Shown: piece after piece, positions 13,172 to 24,791 of the stretch | Layout of the letters: each line of letters starts with the position of its first letter | Numbering within the stretch: position 1 is the stretch's first letter | Translations under genes and position numbers: made by a program | Source: Vermamoeba vermiformis | Taxonomy: Eukaryota > Tubulinea > Echinamoebida | Assembly: GCA_045837725.1 (NCBI GenBank) | Contig: JBEWZL010000209.1 | Coordinates: 186,001 to 250,000 of the forward strand | Direction of reading: 5' to 3' | Length of the DNA: 64,000 nt | Notes under the pieces: model-generated | Seen by the model: the letters and a program-made list of their open reading frames with translations, nothing else | The model's database searches: none | Told to the model about the DNA's origin: nothing

Positions 13172-14843
13172 GATGGACCCCGGCAGCATTTTATTATTTG
13201 GCAGGCAAGTGAGTCGATCTGGCAATAGCCCTGCTCAATCGCCTTCTTCGTCACAACTCCCGCCACAAATAGTACACCATAAACCCAGGTAAGCATATGC
13301 TTAGCGTAAAGCTTTATTTTTAATTGAACAATTGTTGCAATTTGATCGATCAGAATTTATAATTCCGAGGCCTAAAATAATTATTTACCGCCACAAACCA
13401 GCGCGAATAGTAGTGGGCCTACGTTTATACCGAATATAATTGTCTGTAAATATTTTTGTAGTCAGATCGGCTGATATTTTGTTGCAACAGAATGGTGCAG
13501 TCTCTGGGGGACGAGGAAAACTCCGCGTCAGATAAACTCGAAGTGGTAGAGACGACGCCCCAAGATCCTCGAGATCCAACACCGACTCAGACGCAAGAGC
13601 TTGAGTACAATAGTCCTCCAAGTCCTACTCGCCAAGTGCGCAGTACTCGCAGTACGCCAAAGGCGGCACGCGTTGTGGTGATACCAAAAAAACATCTCAT
13701 AGTGGTACAGACTAGAGAGGCTGAGGAGTTTGAAAAGGACAGCACGAGGCACACGTACAACAATAATAACAATAATACCAATTGGCACTCTGCAAATAAC
13801 AACAACACAGACGACTTCGATGGTGATGATGCCATGGACGAGAGCTACGAGGACAATGCCGCAGATGAACACAGCCATGACGAGCACATGTCTGAAGGGG
13901 ACGAAGATGTAGATATTGAAGCACTAGACGCTGACTTTGCGCAAGAAAATTACGAACCAACTCCAGACCCACTTAGTTTTCTAGATGATGAGTACTACAC
14001 ACGTCCTCCGCTTCGATCGAAAGGCAAAGGTACGCTGGGGAAGAGAGCCAAGGGCAAGGCCTATAATGCTGGTGGCAAGGCTCCACGCGCTCCATCTGGT
14101 CGTGGCAAAGCCCCACGAGCTCCATCTGGTGCTGGCAAAGCTCCTGCAGTCAGTCCAAGAGAGAAGCGTGATCAAGAACAGCGCGTCAAGTTCTTGAATG
14201 AATTACCAAATAACAACAATGCTGCTAAAGCCAAGCCGAAGAAGAAAAAAAAGAACAATGAGCTCGGCCTCATGCCTGTAGGGAAAAAACCAGAGAATAA
14301 TGATGCACGTATGTACTAATATCGTTGCTATTACAACACAATACTAATATTCTGCGTTAGCTGCAAAGAAAAAAAAGAAACTAGGTATAAAACATCAGAA
14401 ATTAGCGTATTTGTTACTAACAACTTGCAGAAAAATGGCACAAAGAGGTGATACTGTACCAACGAAGCGGTAAATTATTGATCCCGAAGAGGAGCTTCCA
14501 AAACTTGGTAGGTACTCTAACAACTAGGTTAATTAATTGACTCGCTACAGGTACGTGAGATTGTTCATGTCAGGCTGATGGAAAACTATAAATGGGCCCG
14601 TACAAGCTTAGAGGCCCTTCAATGGGCAACTGAAGACTGGGTTAGCGAACACCTTGATCTGACTAATCTGTGCACCATACATGGTGAGTACACGCCAACC
14701 TTTGTCGTACATGTATTTTAATTGTTTTAGCAAAACGAAGTACAGCTATGGTGTCAGACAGCCAATTGGTGCGAGTGATCCGTGGGAAAATGTCACACGT
14801 AAAAGATTCTATCGTGCCTGCACTTCCTCCTCCTCCTTTGTGA
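13172..14843 (+). CDS. CENPA: Divergent centromeric histone H3 (CENP-A/cenH3) with a very long N-terminal tail
   Basis: Exons after the tail splice to a histone-H3 fold: KKLEKWHKEVILYQRSGKLL (alpha-N), IPKRSFQNLVREIVHVRL (alpha-1), loop 1, SLEALQWATEDWVSEHLDL (alpha-2), TNLCTIHAKRSTAM (matches H3 TNLCAIHAKRVTIM), and DSQLVRVIRGK (H3 DIQLARRIRG). cenH3 marks are visible: Trp at 14593-14595 where H3 has Phe84, and loop 1 one residue longer than in H3. The C-terminus is a Pro-rich extension ending PALPPPPL. The tail is about 275 residues from MVQSLGDEEN (13492), with Asn/Asp-rich parts and KAPRAPSG repeats. A strong upstream exon (13172-13288, MDPGSILLFGRQ, donor CAG/GTAAGC) joins it in frame through a 201-nt intron, giving about 425 residues in all. 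If that exon is untranslated, the start is 13492. Later exons are about 14349-14372, 14431-14505, 14552-14682 and 14731-14843. Confidence 0.85.
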
Positions 14844-14942
14844 AGCTCACGCCACCTTTCATTTTTGATTTGTTTTATTTTTTGTAAATAGCTAGCCAAA
14901 TGTAGTTGTAAATGAGTTCAGTCGCAAGTTCGTCTATTTATT

Positions 14943-16339
14943 TTACAGCAGGGCAATAATATAGACCTTCCAGCTCTCTGTCTGCTCTATCGAAGTGACC
15001 TCTTCATACGCGCTCTTAACATCGTCTCTGTCTTCATTCTGTGCCGCAAATCATCAATATTTGTTGTTTTGAATTTAAACAATGATGATGACTTACATCC
15101 GCCCACCAGACTTTTACGTCTTTGAATCCAGCCTCGTACATTGCTTCGATGACTTCGGGTAACATCCACAAGCGGAAGTCGTATGTAAACGCTGCTTTCA
15201 TACGCGAGCCATCGCTGAATTAATGTTATTAATAAATGAATATATTAGAACAAAAAAGACGTACCTAAACTTAAACGAGACTTGTCCCTTCAAGCGGTGA
15301 CTGTACGCGTCAAAGCTGGTCTGTTCCCAGATTTTCTGTCCCAGGATTAATAACTTATATATCATCGCACTCACAACACAACACACCGTCAGACTCTCAG
15401 TGACTCGCACTTCTTTCTTCAGCTCGCCTAATGACGACGTGCCGCCCAACAGATCGCACACGAATATTCCGTCAGGTTTCATGCCCTTCTGAACGTTGGT
15501 GAAGTACTAACGACAATGCGAGTCAATATTAAGGAATAGTCGAAGGTCATATATGGCACGTACTGTGATGAGCTTAGTCCGCGAGTGGAAGTAACAAATG
15601 CTGTAATTAACGGCCACTAATATATCGCACTTCTTGCCCAGGGTGTTGGTCACGTCGTTGACATCGCGCACAAACAGCTCCATTCTGCGATTGGCCACGC
15701 TGTTAGTATGCATGTGATTGCAGTATGTATATCGTATACCTATCACCGGCAGGACCTGCATCAACCTTATTATGTTCCAAGCCCCATTTGATCACGCTCG
15801 GGTCAATATCAAGGCCTGTCAGTGGTCAATGCGCTGAACTCACGGTTGATCATACACGTGTGCGTACCGTAAGCAAATCGTTCAGCATCGCCTTTGACCC
15901 ATTCAGCACACAAATAAGCAGTGCCGCAGAAATCTTCTCGCTAAAAGCAACATGTCAGATCGCGATCGAGTTCGGTGTGCTATCACCAGGATTTTTATTA
16001 TACTTAATTTCATAAATATATTATCATATTAACATAACGTGATATAAATATAATCTTATTCACAAGTTTAGAATTACTGATAATTTTAATTCGGTTTAAC
16101 TTTTTTATTACTACTTACCAATATGAGGGGCTTTCTGTGTCTAGCGGTAGTAAACACCTTCACAAATAATCGAATCTCTTCTTTGGGCGATTGAATGGCC
16201 TAAATAAAGGTTAACGGAGATCCAGATCAGATCACTTTCTAATTACCATTTGATACATTTGATGAGGGTCAGCTTTGGATGCCATTGTCTCGACGGGGCC
16301 GCCCTTCTTCTTTCTTGGCTTTTCCTTATCTTGTTCCAT
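14943..16339 (-). CDS. Class I SAM-dependent methyltransferase
   Basis: Spliced from about eight exons. The N-terminus reads MEQDKEKPRKKKGGPVE, then ADPHQMYQM, AIQSPKEEIRLFVKVF and HRKPLIL. Motif I follows as REDFCGTAYLCAEW, and the acidic end of strand 2 as GLDIDPSVIKWGLEH. Next come RMELFVRDVNDV, CDILVAVNYSICYFHSR, KGMKPDGIFVCDLLGG (motif post-III type) and a C-terminal half with SFKFR, FTYDFRLWMLPEVIEAMYEA and a stop after WKVYIIALL. The Rossmann core is complete. The substrate is unknown; the FC-G-T form of motif I is uncommon in protein or RNA methyltransferases I know. The gene is convergent with cenH3, with 99 bp between stops. Start at 16339; an alternative Met (MASKADPHQ) lies 54 nt downstream. 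Confidence 0.72.
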
Positions 16340-16942
16340 TGTTTCGTGCTGTTGCTGTGCGTTTTGTTTAATGCAAGTCCCGATCGGATCACCACTACCA
16401 CTCGAGCTGAACACCCTCGCCTACTGACAGCGACTTCCTCAAATAATTCCACTTACATTATTAATATTACACTCATAAATAAGACGACTGTTCTAGAATA
16501 GAAAGTGCAGGACAACCAAATCTAATTATTTTACAGCAGGCATTAAAATATTCATTTAAATTTTTACATCCATGACACAGCCACCTCACGAGACCGACTA
16601 ACTTTTTTTTGCGCTTTTAGTTAATTTATTACCTTATATCTCGGGCCATAGTCAGATCAGGAATAAAATCTAACGTGCTCGTGCAATCTCCTAGGCATGC
16701 TGACGCTTCGTCAGTGGTAAGAGAATAACATTAATGCGAATATTTGTCAATATGAGGCGTGTGCATGCCAACAAAACAATCGAACACTGACCGATCAAGT
16801 TCCCGCTCAATTTTTTTAAACCAGAACTGACCGTTGCAAACTTGGCCAAATATAAATACGCTTGTCGTAGTGCGATTCTAATTCTCAACCGCAACACAAC
16901 GAATAGCCAAGTTAATAGTCCAGCGACTACTATTATTTAAAC
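16340..16942. other. Spacer between methyltransferase and UBE2S
   Basis: This 603-bp spacer drives two divergent genes. Apart from A/T-rich stretches and a small inverted repeat CTGACG-CTT-CGTCAG (16700-16714), I see nothing coding. Short open frames on both strands have no homology signal. Confidence 0.4.
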
Positions 16943-17745
16943 ATGTCTGCTGATTTCCTCGCTCCCGATGTGATCAAGAAGGTGTTTGTAGAGCTCAAAG
17001 ACCTCACTCAAAACCCTCCTGAAGGCATCAAGGTCATTATCAACGAAGAAGACGTGACCGACGTTCAAGCCCTCATTGACGGCCCAGGTAATTATGAGTT
17101 TTTTATTCAAATTCCGGATTTGATATTTATTTCTAATGAGTCCAGCTTACTGATCGTTTTAATAGAGGACACACCCTTTGCCGGTGGTGTTTTTAAAATG
17201 AAGTTGAAGCTCGGCTCTGAATATCCTCAAGCTCCTCCAAAGGGCTACTTCTTGACCAAGATCTTCCATCCAAACGTCTCCGACAAGGGAGAGATTTGCG
17301 TCAACACGCTTAAGAAGGACTGGAAGGCTGATATGGGTATTCGACACTTGCTCTTGGTAAGTAAATCACTGTGCAGTCGTCTGCATTGGCGGATGCATCG
17401 ATCTAACTCGTGTAACGTGTATTGACTGTGCTCTTGCTTTATTAGACCATCAAGTGCTTGCTCATGCAACCCAATCCCGAGTCTGCTTTGAACGAAGAAG
17501 CTGGCAAGTTGTTGCTCGAAGCCTACGAGGATTACTTCAAGCACGCGCAACTCATGACTCAAATCCACGCTTTGAAGAAGGCTCCTGCTGCTACACCCGC
17601 CACTAGCACTGCTACTACCTCATCGGATGCTGACGCTAAGAAGGCTCGCGTCGAGAAGGAGAACGTGCCTCGCAACAAGGCCGCTGCTCCCACCGCCGCA
17701 TCTGCTGCCAACAACAAGTTGAAGAAGAGTCTTAAGCGACTTTAA
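16943..17745 (+). CDS. UBE2S: Ubiquitin-conjugating enzyme E2 S (APC/C Lys11-chain E2)
   Basis: Extends Lys11-linked ubiquitin chains on APC/C substrates in mitosis. Three exons (16943-17085, 17166-17355, 17446-17745). The UBC fold is complete: [57 protein letters not shown], the catalytic Cys in [12 protein letters not shown], then [20 protein letters not shown] and [17 protein letters not shown]. All of this closely follows human UBE2S. The C-terminal extension is Ala/Thr-rich and ends KLKKSLKRL, like the LRRL end of human UBE2S that docks on APC2/APC4. The protein is about 212 residues, near the family's 222. Nothing is missing. It belongs with cenH3 to the mitosis-related genes nearby, though clustering may be chance. 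Confidence 0.96.
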
Positions 17746-17951
17746 ATTCAACGCTACCCTCATGTACATCAATGTATTATAAACCCTCTTATTACAAATC
17801 GGATCTGCTTTTCATTTATTGTTTCGAAAAGGCCAAGAAAGAGCACAACGAGCTTGATTATTGTTTTGTTCTTTACTCGTTGTTGCAGGTCCATAATTAC
17901 AGCCACATATAATAGAGATACACAGAGGCAATATAACAGCACACAAGCACC

Positions 17952-19338
17952 ATGACGCGATATTTACCCCCACATCTTATGACTTTGTTCCATCCGAGGC
18001 CAGTGCTCGATTTTGTTGCTCCAAAGCCTTTAAATAATTACCCACAATACGAGGGTGTAGCAGACTATGTTCAGAAGTTCGAAGATCCGCGCGTAACTCC
18101 ACAACCTGAGCCTTCTCCTGGAGTTGAGACACGCGCTCAGATCAAGGAGAGAAAACGTAAAATTAGATGGCAAAAAGAAATGCAAAGAATAGAGGAATTA
18201 ATGAAGACATGTAAGAGTCCTGGAAATTATTATTAATTTTTTGGATATTTTTTTCATCGATCTATCATTTTATTTCGTGATTTTTCTCTTCTAATAGCTT
18301 AATAATATTGGTGATAATTATTGCATTTTAAAGCGATTATTTTGATGATTTTTCATCGATGCTAATAGTAATTTTTTTAGGGGATCCTCATAACAATCCT
18401 AAGGCTACTGAAGAGGCCTATAAGACTTTATTTGTCGGTCGATTGGTAAGTGCAGTAATGTAGTCATAATAACACGCATACTAACCTTTTTCTAGTCTTA
18501 CACAAGTACAGAAGAAAGCTTGCGCCGAGAATTCAGTGAATACGGACCTATTAAGACGGTAAGCATTGATATTAACTATAATATAATATTATATACTAAC
18601 GGTAATTTTAATGAATAGGTCCGTATTATTTATGATCTGGACGGCAAGCCACGAGGTTACGCCTTCATTGAATTTGAACGAGAAAAAGACATGAGAAGTA
18701 CGTTCTATGCCCGTATTATAGTGCTACTTATTAATGTAATATCGATTCGACACTAATTTGTTGCTATTTACAGCTGCATACAAAGACGCAGACGGCAAGC
18801 GCGTGGATGGTCGTCGTATTGTGGTCGATGTTGAGCGTGGCAGAACAGTGAAGGATTGGAGACCACGACGATTAGGCACGTGCATTCATGGATATATATA
18901 TATTACTATTGTTGTACTTGCAGCGACTAACGTATAATGCACACAGGCGGAGGTCTTGGTGGCACACGACTGGGCGGCGAGGACGTGAATGTCAAGTCTT
19001 CAGGTCGATTCAATCCCAACGACAGACGTCGCGATGACGACAGAGAAAGACCTCGTGAGCGCAGTCGAGAACGTGAGCGTGATTACAGAGACCGCGAACG
19101 TGACAGATACAGAGAACGCGATGGAGGACGAGGTGAAAGAGACGGACGTGACGGACGTGAAGGACGTGAAGGACGCGATGGTGGTGGCAGAGATGACCGA
19201 CGAGACCGCGGTGGTGGTGACAGATACCGCGAGCACGGTGGTGGTGACAGAGGCCGCAGAGATGACCGGTAAGTCGAGCACGTGATGTTAATCGAGTTTC
19301 GTACTAACAAATTGCAATACAGACAACACCGCTATTGA
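17952..19338 (+). CDS. SNRNP70: U1 small nuclear ribonucleoprotein 70 kDa (U1-70K)
   Basis: Binds stem-loop I of U1 snRNA in 5' splice-site recognition. Exon 1 holds the family N-terminus ([20 protein letters not shown], then [10 protein letters not shown]) and the [15 protein letters not shown] helix. After a 144-nt intron the RRM begins: RNP2 TLFVGRL, then [15 protein letters not shown]1 [10 protein letters not shown], and the C-terminal RRM part [34 protein letters not shown] follows, a U1-70K hallmark. The tail is rich in RE/RD/RG dipeptides. The last exon adds only a few codons (QHRY, stop at 19336-19338). About 300 residues, shorter than the human protein because the RS-like tail is short. 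Six exons with short introns. Confidence 0.95.
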
Positions 19339-19392
19339 GCACTTAAAGTGGTTTAATCTTGTGAGATAATACTGGTGATAATAAATACAAAA

Positions 19393-22300
19393 TTACTGCA
19401 GCGAGACGACACTTTCACTGTCAGTGTTGAGTACTTTGGTGATGATATTGATCTGCGAGGGATCACCGTCAACTTCCTCGAATAAAGTCAGCAAGTTGTC
19501 GCCTTCATTGAGCCAGTCAGGTGGCACGTGATACAAGGTTTGAGTGGGCTTGTTGCACGAGTCAGGGTCGTATTCAGTGCAGCCACCACCAATCGGAGGG
19601 AGTGTGTCACAACGTCCCTTGACGAGCCAGTACCGGCCAATGTCGTAACCATTGACATAAGCATGACCACGCGTCATGGAGCTGAGGTCAATCAAGAGCG
19701 GGGCATAAGGACCTTTGCCTGTGCCTTTCAGATTCAAATGCTGGGCCTGCGAGAGCGAGAACGAGGTCTGGTACCAGGTGGCTGATTGATGCACAGGGTT
19801 ATTGAACTTGCGCCACGCGACTAAAGGCGAGCCATTGCTAGTGTAGATCTGAAAGACGGTAATTAGATGCTGCTTCATCATCGATTAACTATTGTGGCAC
19901 GTACTTGCAAAGCTTGTCCACTGAGTCCGACTTGATGCGACCAATTGCCGCGAGTGATGTCTTTGTCTTCTAGCAGCACTTGGCCAGTGATACCTTTCTG
20001 CGCGTAGGTCTTGTTGTCAATCTCTTTGAACAGACCGAGCGAGACAGACAATATCTCGAGGTCGTACGTGCCGGGGGCAGAGAAGATCAGAGCATCTAAA
20101 CAAGTCTTAGCCAAATGATCACTCGAATGTTGTTGACTTACTCTTCGCGGTGATGTTGTGATCACCTTGTTCGGAGTACAAGCTGAAGTTTTGGCCTTGA
20201 TACACGTCATTGACGTGGAACAACTGTCACAGATCGGTTAGTGATAAGAACATTGGTACCACAAAGGAGCTCATACCAATGCCATGCCTCCATGGGTGCC
20301 CGCGGACAATCTGTACACGCCCTCTTGAGGGATGTTCAGCTTCGTTCTGTAATACAAGTAGTCGGTCTTGCTCTTGGTCAATAACAACTGTTCAATCGGT
20401 GTCGGTGCATCGTACAGGCTGATCGATTTGCCCCAGGTGTCGCGCCAATACTTCCAGTGCATGTCAGCCTGTAGAGACATTAGACATTGCAGGCCAATTC
20501 AAGTATAGTTGGAGACTTACAGCAGGTACCAGCACTTCAATCTTGTCATATTTAGGCACACTAGTATCGACGTCACTCGTGTCAAACAGAGTGTTGCCAG
20601 CACTGTCGAGAACGAGCACTGAAAACGCAGGTCTGATGAAGACTTGTTCGTGATTGAATCGAATGATTTGAGTGCTGTTGTCATTGTTTTCAATGAATGT
20701 AATGGCGTTGCTGCCGTGGCCGAAAGCTATAAGGAATAGGCTTAGAAGCTGATGCGAGGACCTGTTTGTGTGTCATACTTATCGAGTTCTGAGTGCCGTT
20801 GACTGAAGGTTTCCAGCCGCCACTTTGTGATAGCACTTCAACAGCCGCTCTTAGTGGGAACTGATCGTCTAAGTTAGTACAGAGGCATTGCGTGTAACAA
20901 TGAAAACATACTGGCAAAGACAAGATGGACTCGGCATACTTGCGCATCAACAAGTGAAGTCTAAAGAGGGGATTAGCTCGTGCATCGGTAGTACAACAGT
21001 GCTCTGGACACGTACTTTGCCAAGTGAGTGAATTTGGGTTCATTCGGTGTGGCATCATGGTGCAGCATGACATCGTTGGCGTACATGTTAGCGACACCTG
21101 TCAAAGTGTCAAAGATGCGTCCAGAAAGAGGTGAAGGTACTTACCAGCACCGCCCCAGGACTCGTAGTGATTGCCTCCAAACCACATGTAGTACACATGA
21201 ATGTCTCCGCCGTACGAGAACCAGCGAGCCACGGTGTACGCCACATCTTCGGGAGTTCTGACAGCACGAGCAAGGCCCCATTGATCGAACCAGCCTTCAT
21301 TTTCAGTCCAGATTGCCGGCGTGTTAGTTTGGCGCGACCAATGGCCAGAGATCTAGCATTACCAAATTAGGAAATGATGGTCAAAGTACGCGGATCTCAA
21401 CGGTTTTTACCCAATCAGCACCATCGCATCCGTTGTATGATTCAATCGTGTTGTTTGTGAATAGACCACCGCACATGATGAATGGAATGTTTACATTGAG
21501 GCGTGTAGCTAATTGTCCGTTCCACTCGACGTACTTCATTTGTTGCTCGTCATTGTATTCCTAACACGATGTTTAATTTTCGATGCATAGGTCGTAGTAT
21601 TAACTTACATTCTCTACTTGCGATAGAATAATAGGTCCGCCATTTTCAGCGAGATAAGGTCGCACCACATCCATAATAAAGAATGCCCATTTCTCGACGT
21701 ACTTCAGCCAGGGCTCGTTGTAGCATCTAAATGACATGCCTTTTTTGTAAGTCAACCACAAAGGAAGACCTCCATAGCCCCATTCTAAATTGAAATAAGA
21801 ACTTGTCTCGTGTTAACAAAAATTTGAGAAGAACTTGCCTGCATCGACATAGGGTCCAAATCGCACTGGTTGATAATAAATAAGATACTATAAATAATAT
21901 GAGGAGTGTTCAGGACTTACAGTTAACAAACAAGCCGTGATCCGCTGCTTTTTGCAAGAACAATTCAATGTCAGCTCGTTCTTCGAAGGTATAGACGCCT
22001 TCTTCGCGCTCGTGGAAGTTCCAAAAGATGTAAGTTTGAATTAGGTTCAAGCCTTCTTGACGTGCTTTGGTAAAGATATCGTCCCACATCCCTGGTGTCG
22101 ACCTTTAAGATGACAATGACAATTAGGCTCGTGCATATTTAGATTATGTGATTTATTACCTAGGATAATGAACGACGCCTCCAACTAATAAAGCTCTTTT
22201 TCCATTAATTAAAATTGATCTTGAATCAACTGTCACTTTGTACGGCTTGCCTCGCACTTGATCATACGTATCGATGACTATTTATGCAACATTAATATTA

Positions 22301-22437
22301 AATATGCAAAATTAGGTCATAAATTGCGAGCTGAAAAGTTTTATTTGTTCCAAAAAAACAGCCTTACCATCAGCATGCACCGACCAATATAATATGCACG
22401 AGATTAGCACTGCGAGTAGCAATACTCTGTGGTGCAT
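19393..22437 (-). CDS. Secreted beta-galactosidase, glycoside hydrolase family 35
   Basis: Hydrolyses terminal beta-galactosides, probably in lysosome-like vacuoles or outside the cell. Starts with a signal peptide (MHHRVLLLAVLISCILYWSV). The TIM barrel follows: SILINGKRALLVGGVVHYPR, FWNFHEREEGVYTFEERAD, PVRFGPYVDAEWGYGGLPLW, the acid/base Glu in LSQVENEY, and the nucleophile Glu in TPAIWTENEGWFDQWG. Carboxy-terminal beta-sandwich domains read NNDNSTQIIRFN, then RGHAYVNGYDIGRYWL, with PQTLYHVP-like QTLYHVPPDWLNEGDN. Both catalytic glutamates are present. The layout is closest to plant and amoeba GH35 enzymes. About 12 exons. It is convergent with U1-70K (54 bp) and divergent from ITFG2 across 107 bp. 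Confidence 0.92.
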
Positions 22438-22544
22438 CGCGTGATGTATTTGTGAAATTGCGTTCTTGAATTTTTGTCGTTGTTTTGTCAGGGACCCGAC
22501 AAAAATATCGCGGGCACAAAAATTTGCTATGTAAATAACTAGAG

Positions 22545-24695
22545 ATGAAGAGCAGTAGGCAAATATCTCTGGTAGATCCGGTGATTTTTGACATCAATTC
22601 AAAGAACTTGTACAAAAATGCTATTACGTTAGGAGATCTGGACAATGATGAGTATAATGTACGAATTTATTAATTATTAAAGTGTGCCTAATATATATTT
22701 TAGGATAATGAACTTGCTGTTGGCACAATCGATGGAGATCTGATGATATTTAAGGGAGATCAGAGGAAACCGTGGAAAGTCTGCTCTAATTTAGGCTCGG
22801 TAATTATTGATAATTTATATAATTTATAATCCAATAAATTTATTTGCTCGAGTATTGACTATCAATAATTATTTAATAATTGTTTTATTTTTTGTTCCTA
22901 GATCACTTGTATGGCAGTTGGCGACGTAAGAAATGTTCATAAGGTAAATAAATAACGCCGAAATAATTTATAATCAATTCAATGCTCATCACTATTGTTT
23001 CCTGATCTAGAACTCGTTGGTGGTAGTTGTCAGTGAAGGCACGTGTTATGTATTCGATTTTGGTCAACAATCGGTCAACGCAGACAAATTATCCGTGAAA
23101 GATACAAGCTCCACACATCACCATCACAAATCCGGATCCACACCTGAAGGCACGAGCATGCCAATACTCACTAGTGGAGGCTCTCAAAATAATTTAAATG
23201 TGCCACCGTCAGTTGTCAATGCGAGCTCTGCACCGAGCACGTTAAATCCATTGCCTATTTTGGAAGCTATTCCACCGGTCGACAGCATGAACAGCAAAAA
23301 ATTCGATAAATTGTTGCAAGGACAAGAACCTAAGCCTCAAAAAGGTTCCGAGCCAGTCACCGCTGAGAATTCCGCTCAGAATTCTCCACATGATCACGTG
23401 AACATTCCAAAAATGGACAATGTCATCGAACCTGAACGCATTGAACCGAGTTTTTATCATAGAATTGCCTGCAACGCAAATTGCGTTATCATTGCGGATA
23501 TTGGTAAGTTGACGCTATTTGACACGTGTCAAAGCGAGTACGACACTAACCATTGACGTGTCACAGATGAGGACGGCAAGCAAGAGCTAATTGTGGGCAG
23601 TAATGACCGAGCTGTCTATTCTTACGCCCTGGTTGAGAGCGGCAAACATCAAACACCCTGCCTCAAACTCAAAAACAAGTGGAGTCTCATGGGACAGGTA
23701 GGTTAACGAGCTTATAGTTGCATTCAGTACTGACCTTTGATGCAGGTGCATTCGCTGTCACTCTCGTGCGACAAGTGGGGCAGACCAGTGCTGCTCGTAG
23801 GTCAAAATGGTGGCGTGTACTGTCAAATAGATCACCGAGGCCAGCTCAGGTTCAGAAGTTTTGGCAATTCCAAGGGTGAAATTTCAATCGACGACACTGG
23901 AAGTACCACGGAAGTGCAGCGACTGAAACGATGTAAGACTCAATATACTCGGGCTCTAAAGCAATTTGTCTAAACTGAATGATATTTGCAGCTTCCCTGT
24001 CACGTGCAGGCACGGTCCAATCACCGATCCTTCAAGCCATGGCCACGCTCGATGGTGTGATCAAGTTGCAAGATTTAGACGACAAGTTATTATGGGAATT
24101 ACAAGTCGAGCATCAATTATTTAGTTTGCACATCCTAGACATTAATGGTAAGTGTTCAACACGGTTTGACACGTGTCACATCTAATATTTTTTCACGAAT
24201 CAGGCGAAGATGACTTGATAGTAGTGACATCATGGGACGGCATGACGTACATCATCGATCAATATCAGAACTTTGTCCGCTTCAAGCTCGAAGACCGCGT
24301 GTGTCTCTTCATTGCGGGACACTACGCGCTGAGTCCTGGTCAGAACAAACCGTGCCTGATCTACGTCACGTTCAACGATCAAATCATCGTATTTAACAAC
24401 CTCAAGTCACTCGAAAAGATCCCTGCCCTATCGTTATTGAGCATCATGAAAGATGAATTTGAAAAAATTAACAGTTTTAAGCCCAACCCAAATTCAGGTA
24501 AGAAGTGATTGTACGTTCATAATTAGCCTGTTATTTATATGTTGAATAGATTGGTCACGGCAAGATCAAGTGGATCTCATTAAATATTTGATCAAAGACG
24601 ATGTATTTAATACTAAGTATTGTAAAAAGTATCTCGAAGAATTGGAAGAGAAAGCGAAACAGTTGAAAGGCAGTCAACAGCCAAAACAACATTAA
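22545..24695 (+). CDS. ITFG2: ITFG2 orthologue (KICSTOR component)
   Basis: In animals ITFG2 with KPTN, SZT2 and C12orf66 anchors GATOR1 at the lysosome and restrains TORC1. This protein follows human ITFG2 along its whole length: KNAITLGDLDNDEYN (human HAICLGDVDNDTLN), NELAVGTIDGDLMIFKGDQR with PWKVC, ITCMAVGDVRN, VIIADIDEDGKQELIVGSND (FG-GAP type repeat), GQVHSLSLSCDKWGRPVLLV, LDDKLLWELQVEHQLFSL, VVTSWDGMTYIIDQYQNFVR and KPCLIYVTFNDQIIVF. A Ser/Pro/His-rich insertion of about 100 residues sits in the first half, absent from animals. Ten or so exons. Two introns hold TGACACGTGTCA palindromes. Start chosen at 22545, the first ATG followed by conserved sequence. Confidence 0.92.
23518..23533. 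repeat. Intronic palindrome TTTGACACGTGTCAAA (copy 3)
   Basis: Perfect 16-bp palindrome in an ITFG2 intron. A further half-site TTGACGTGTCA lies in the same intron just before the acceptor. Confidence 0.85.
24167..24178. repeat. Intronic palindrome TGACACGTGTCA (copy 4)
   Basis: Perfect copy within the 56-nt ITFG2 intron that begins at 24148. Confidence 0.85.
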
Positions 24696-24791
24696 TAAAG
24701 TTGAATTTGTACATAATGGCGATGCATATATATTAGCGTCATAAATAAGGTTTAAATAAGGTTTACAAGTAGCTTACAAGTGGATCCAGAT

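Noticed and set aside
13528-13887. Long antisense frame over the cenH3 tail
   Set aside because: A shadow of repetitive Asn/Asp codons on the plus strand, with low-complexity Val/Cys content.
16700-16714. CTGACG-CTT-CGTCAG inverted repeat as a terminator or operator
   Set aside because: A six-bp stem is common by chance and its position in a 603-bp spacer gives no support.
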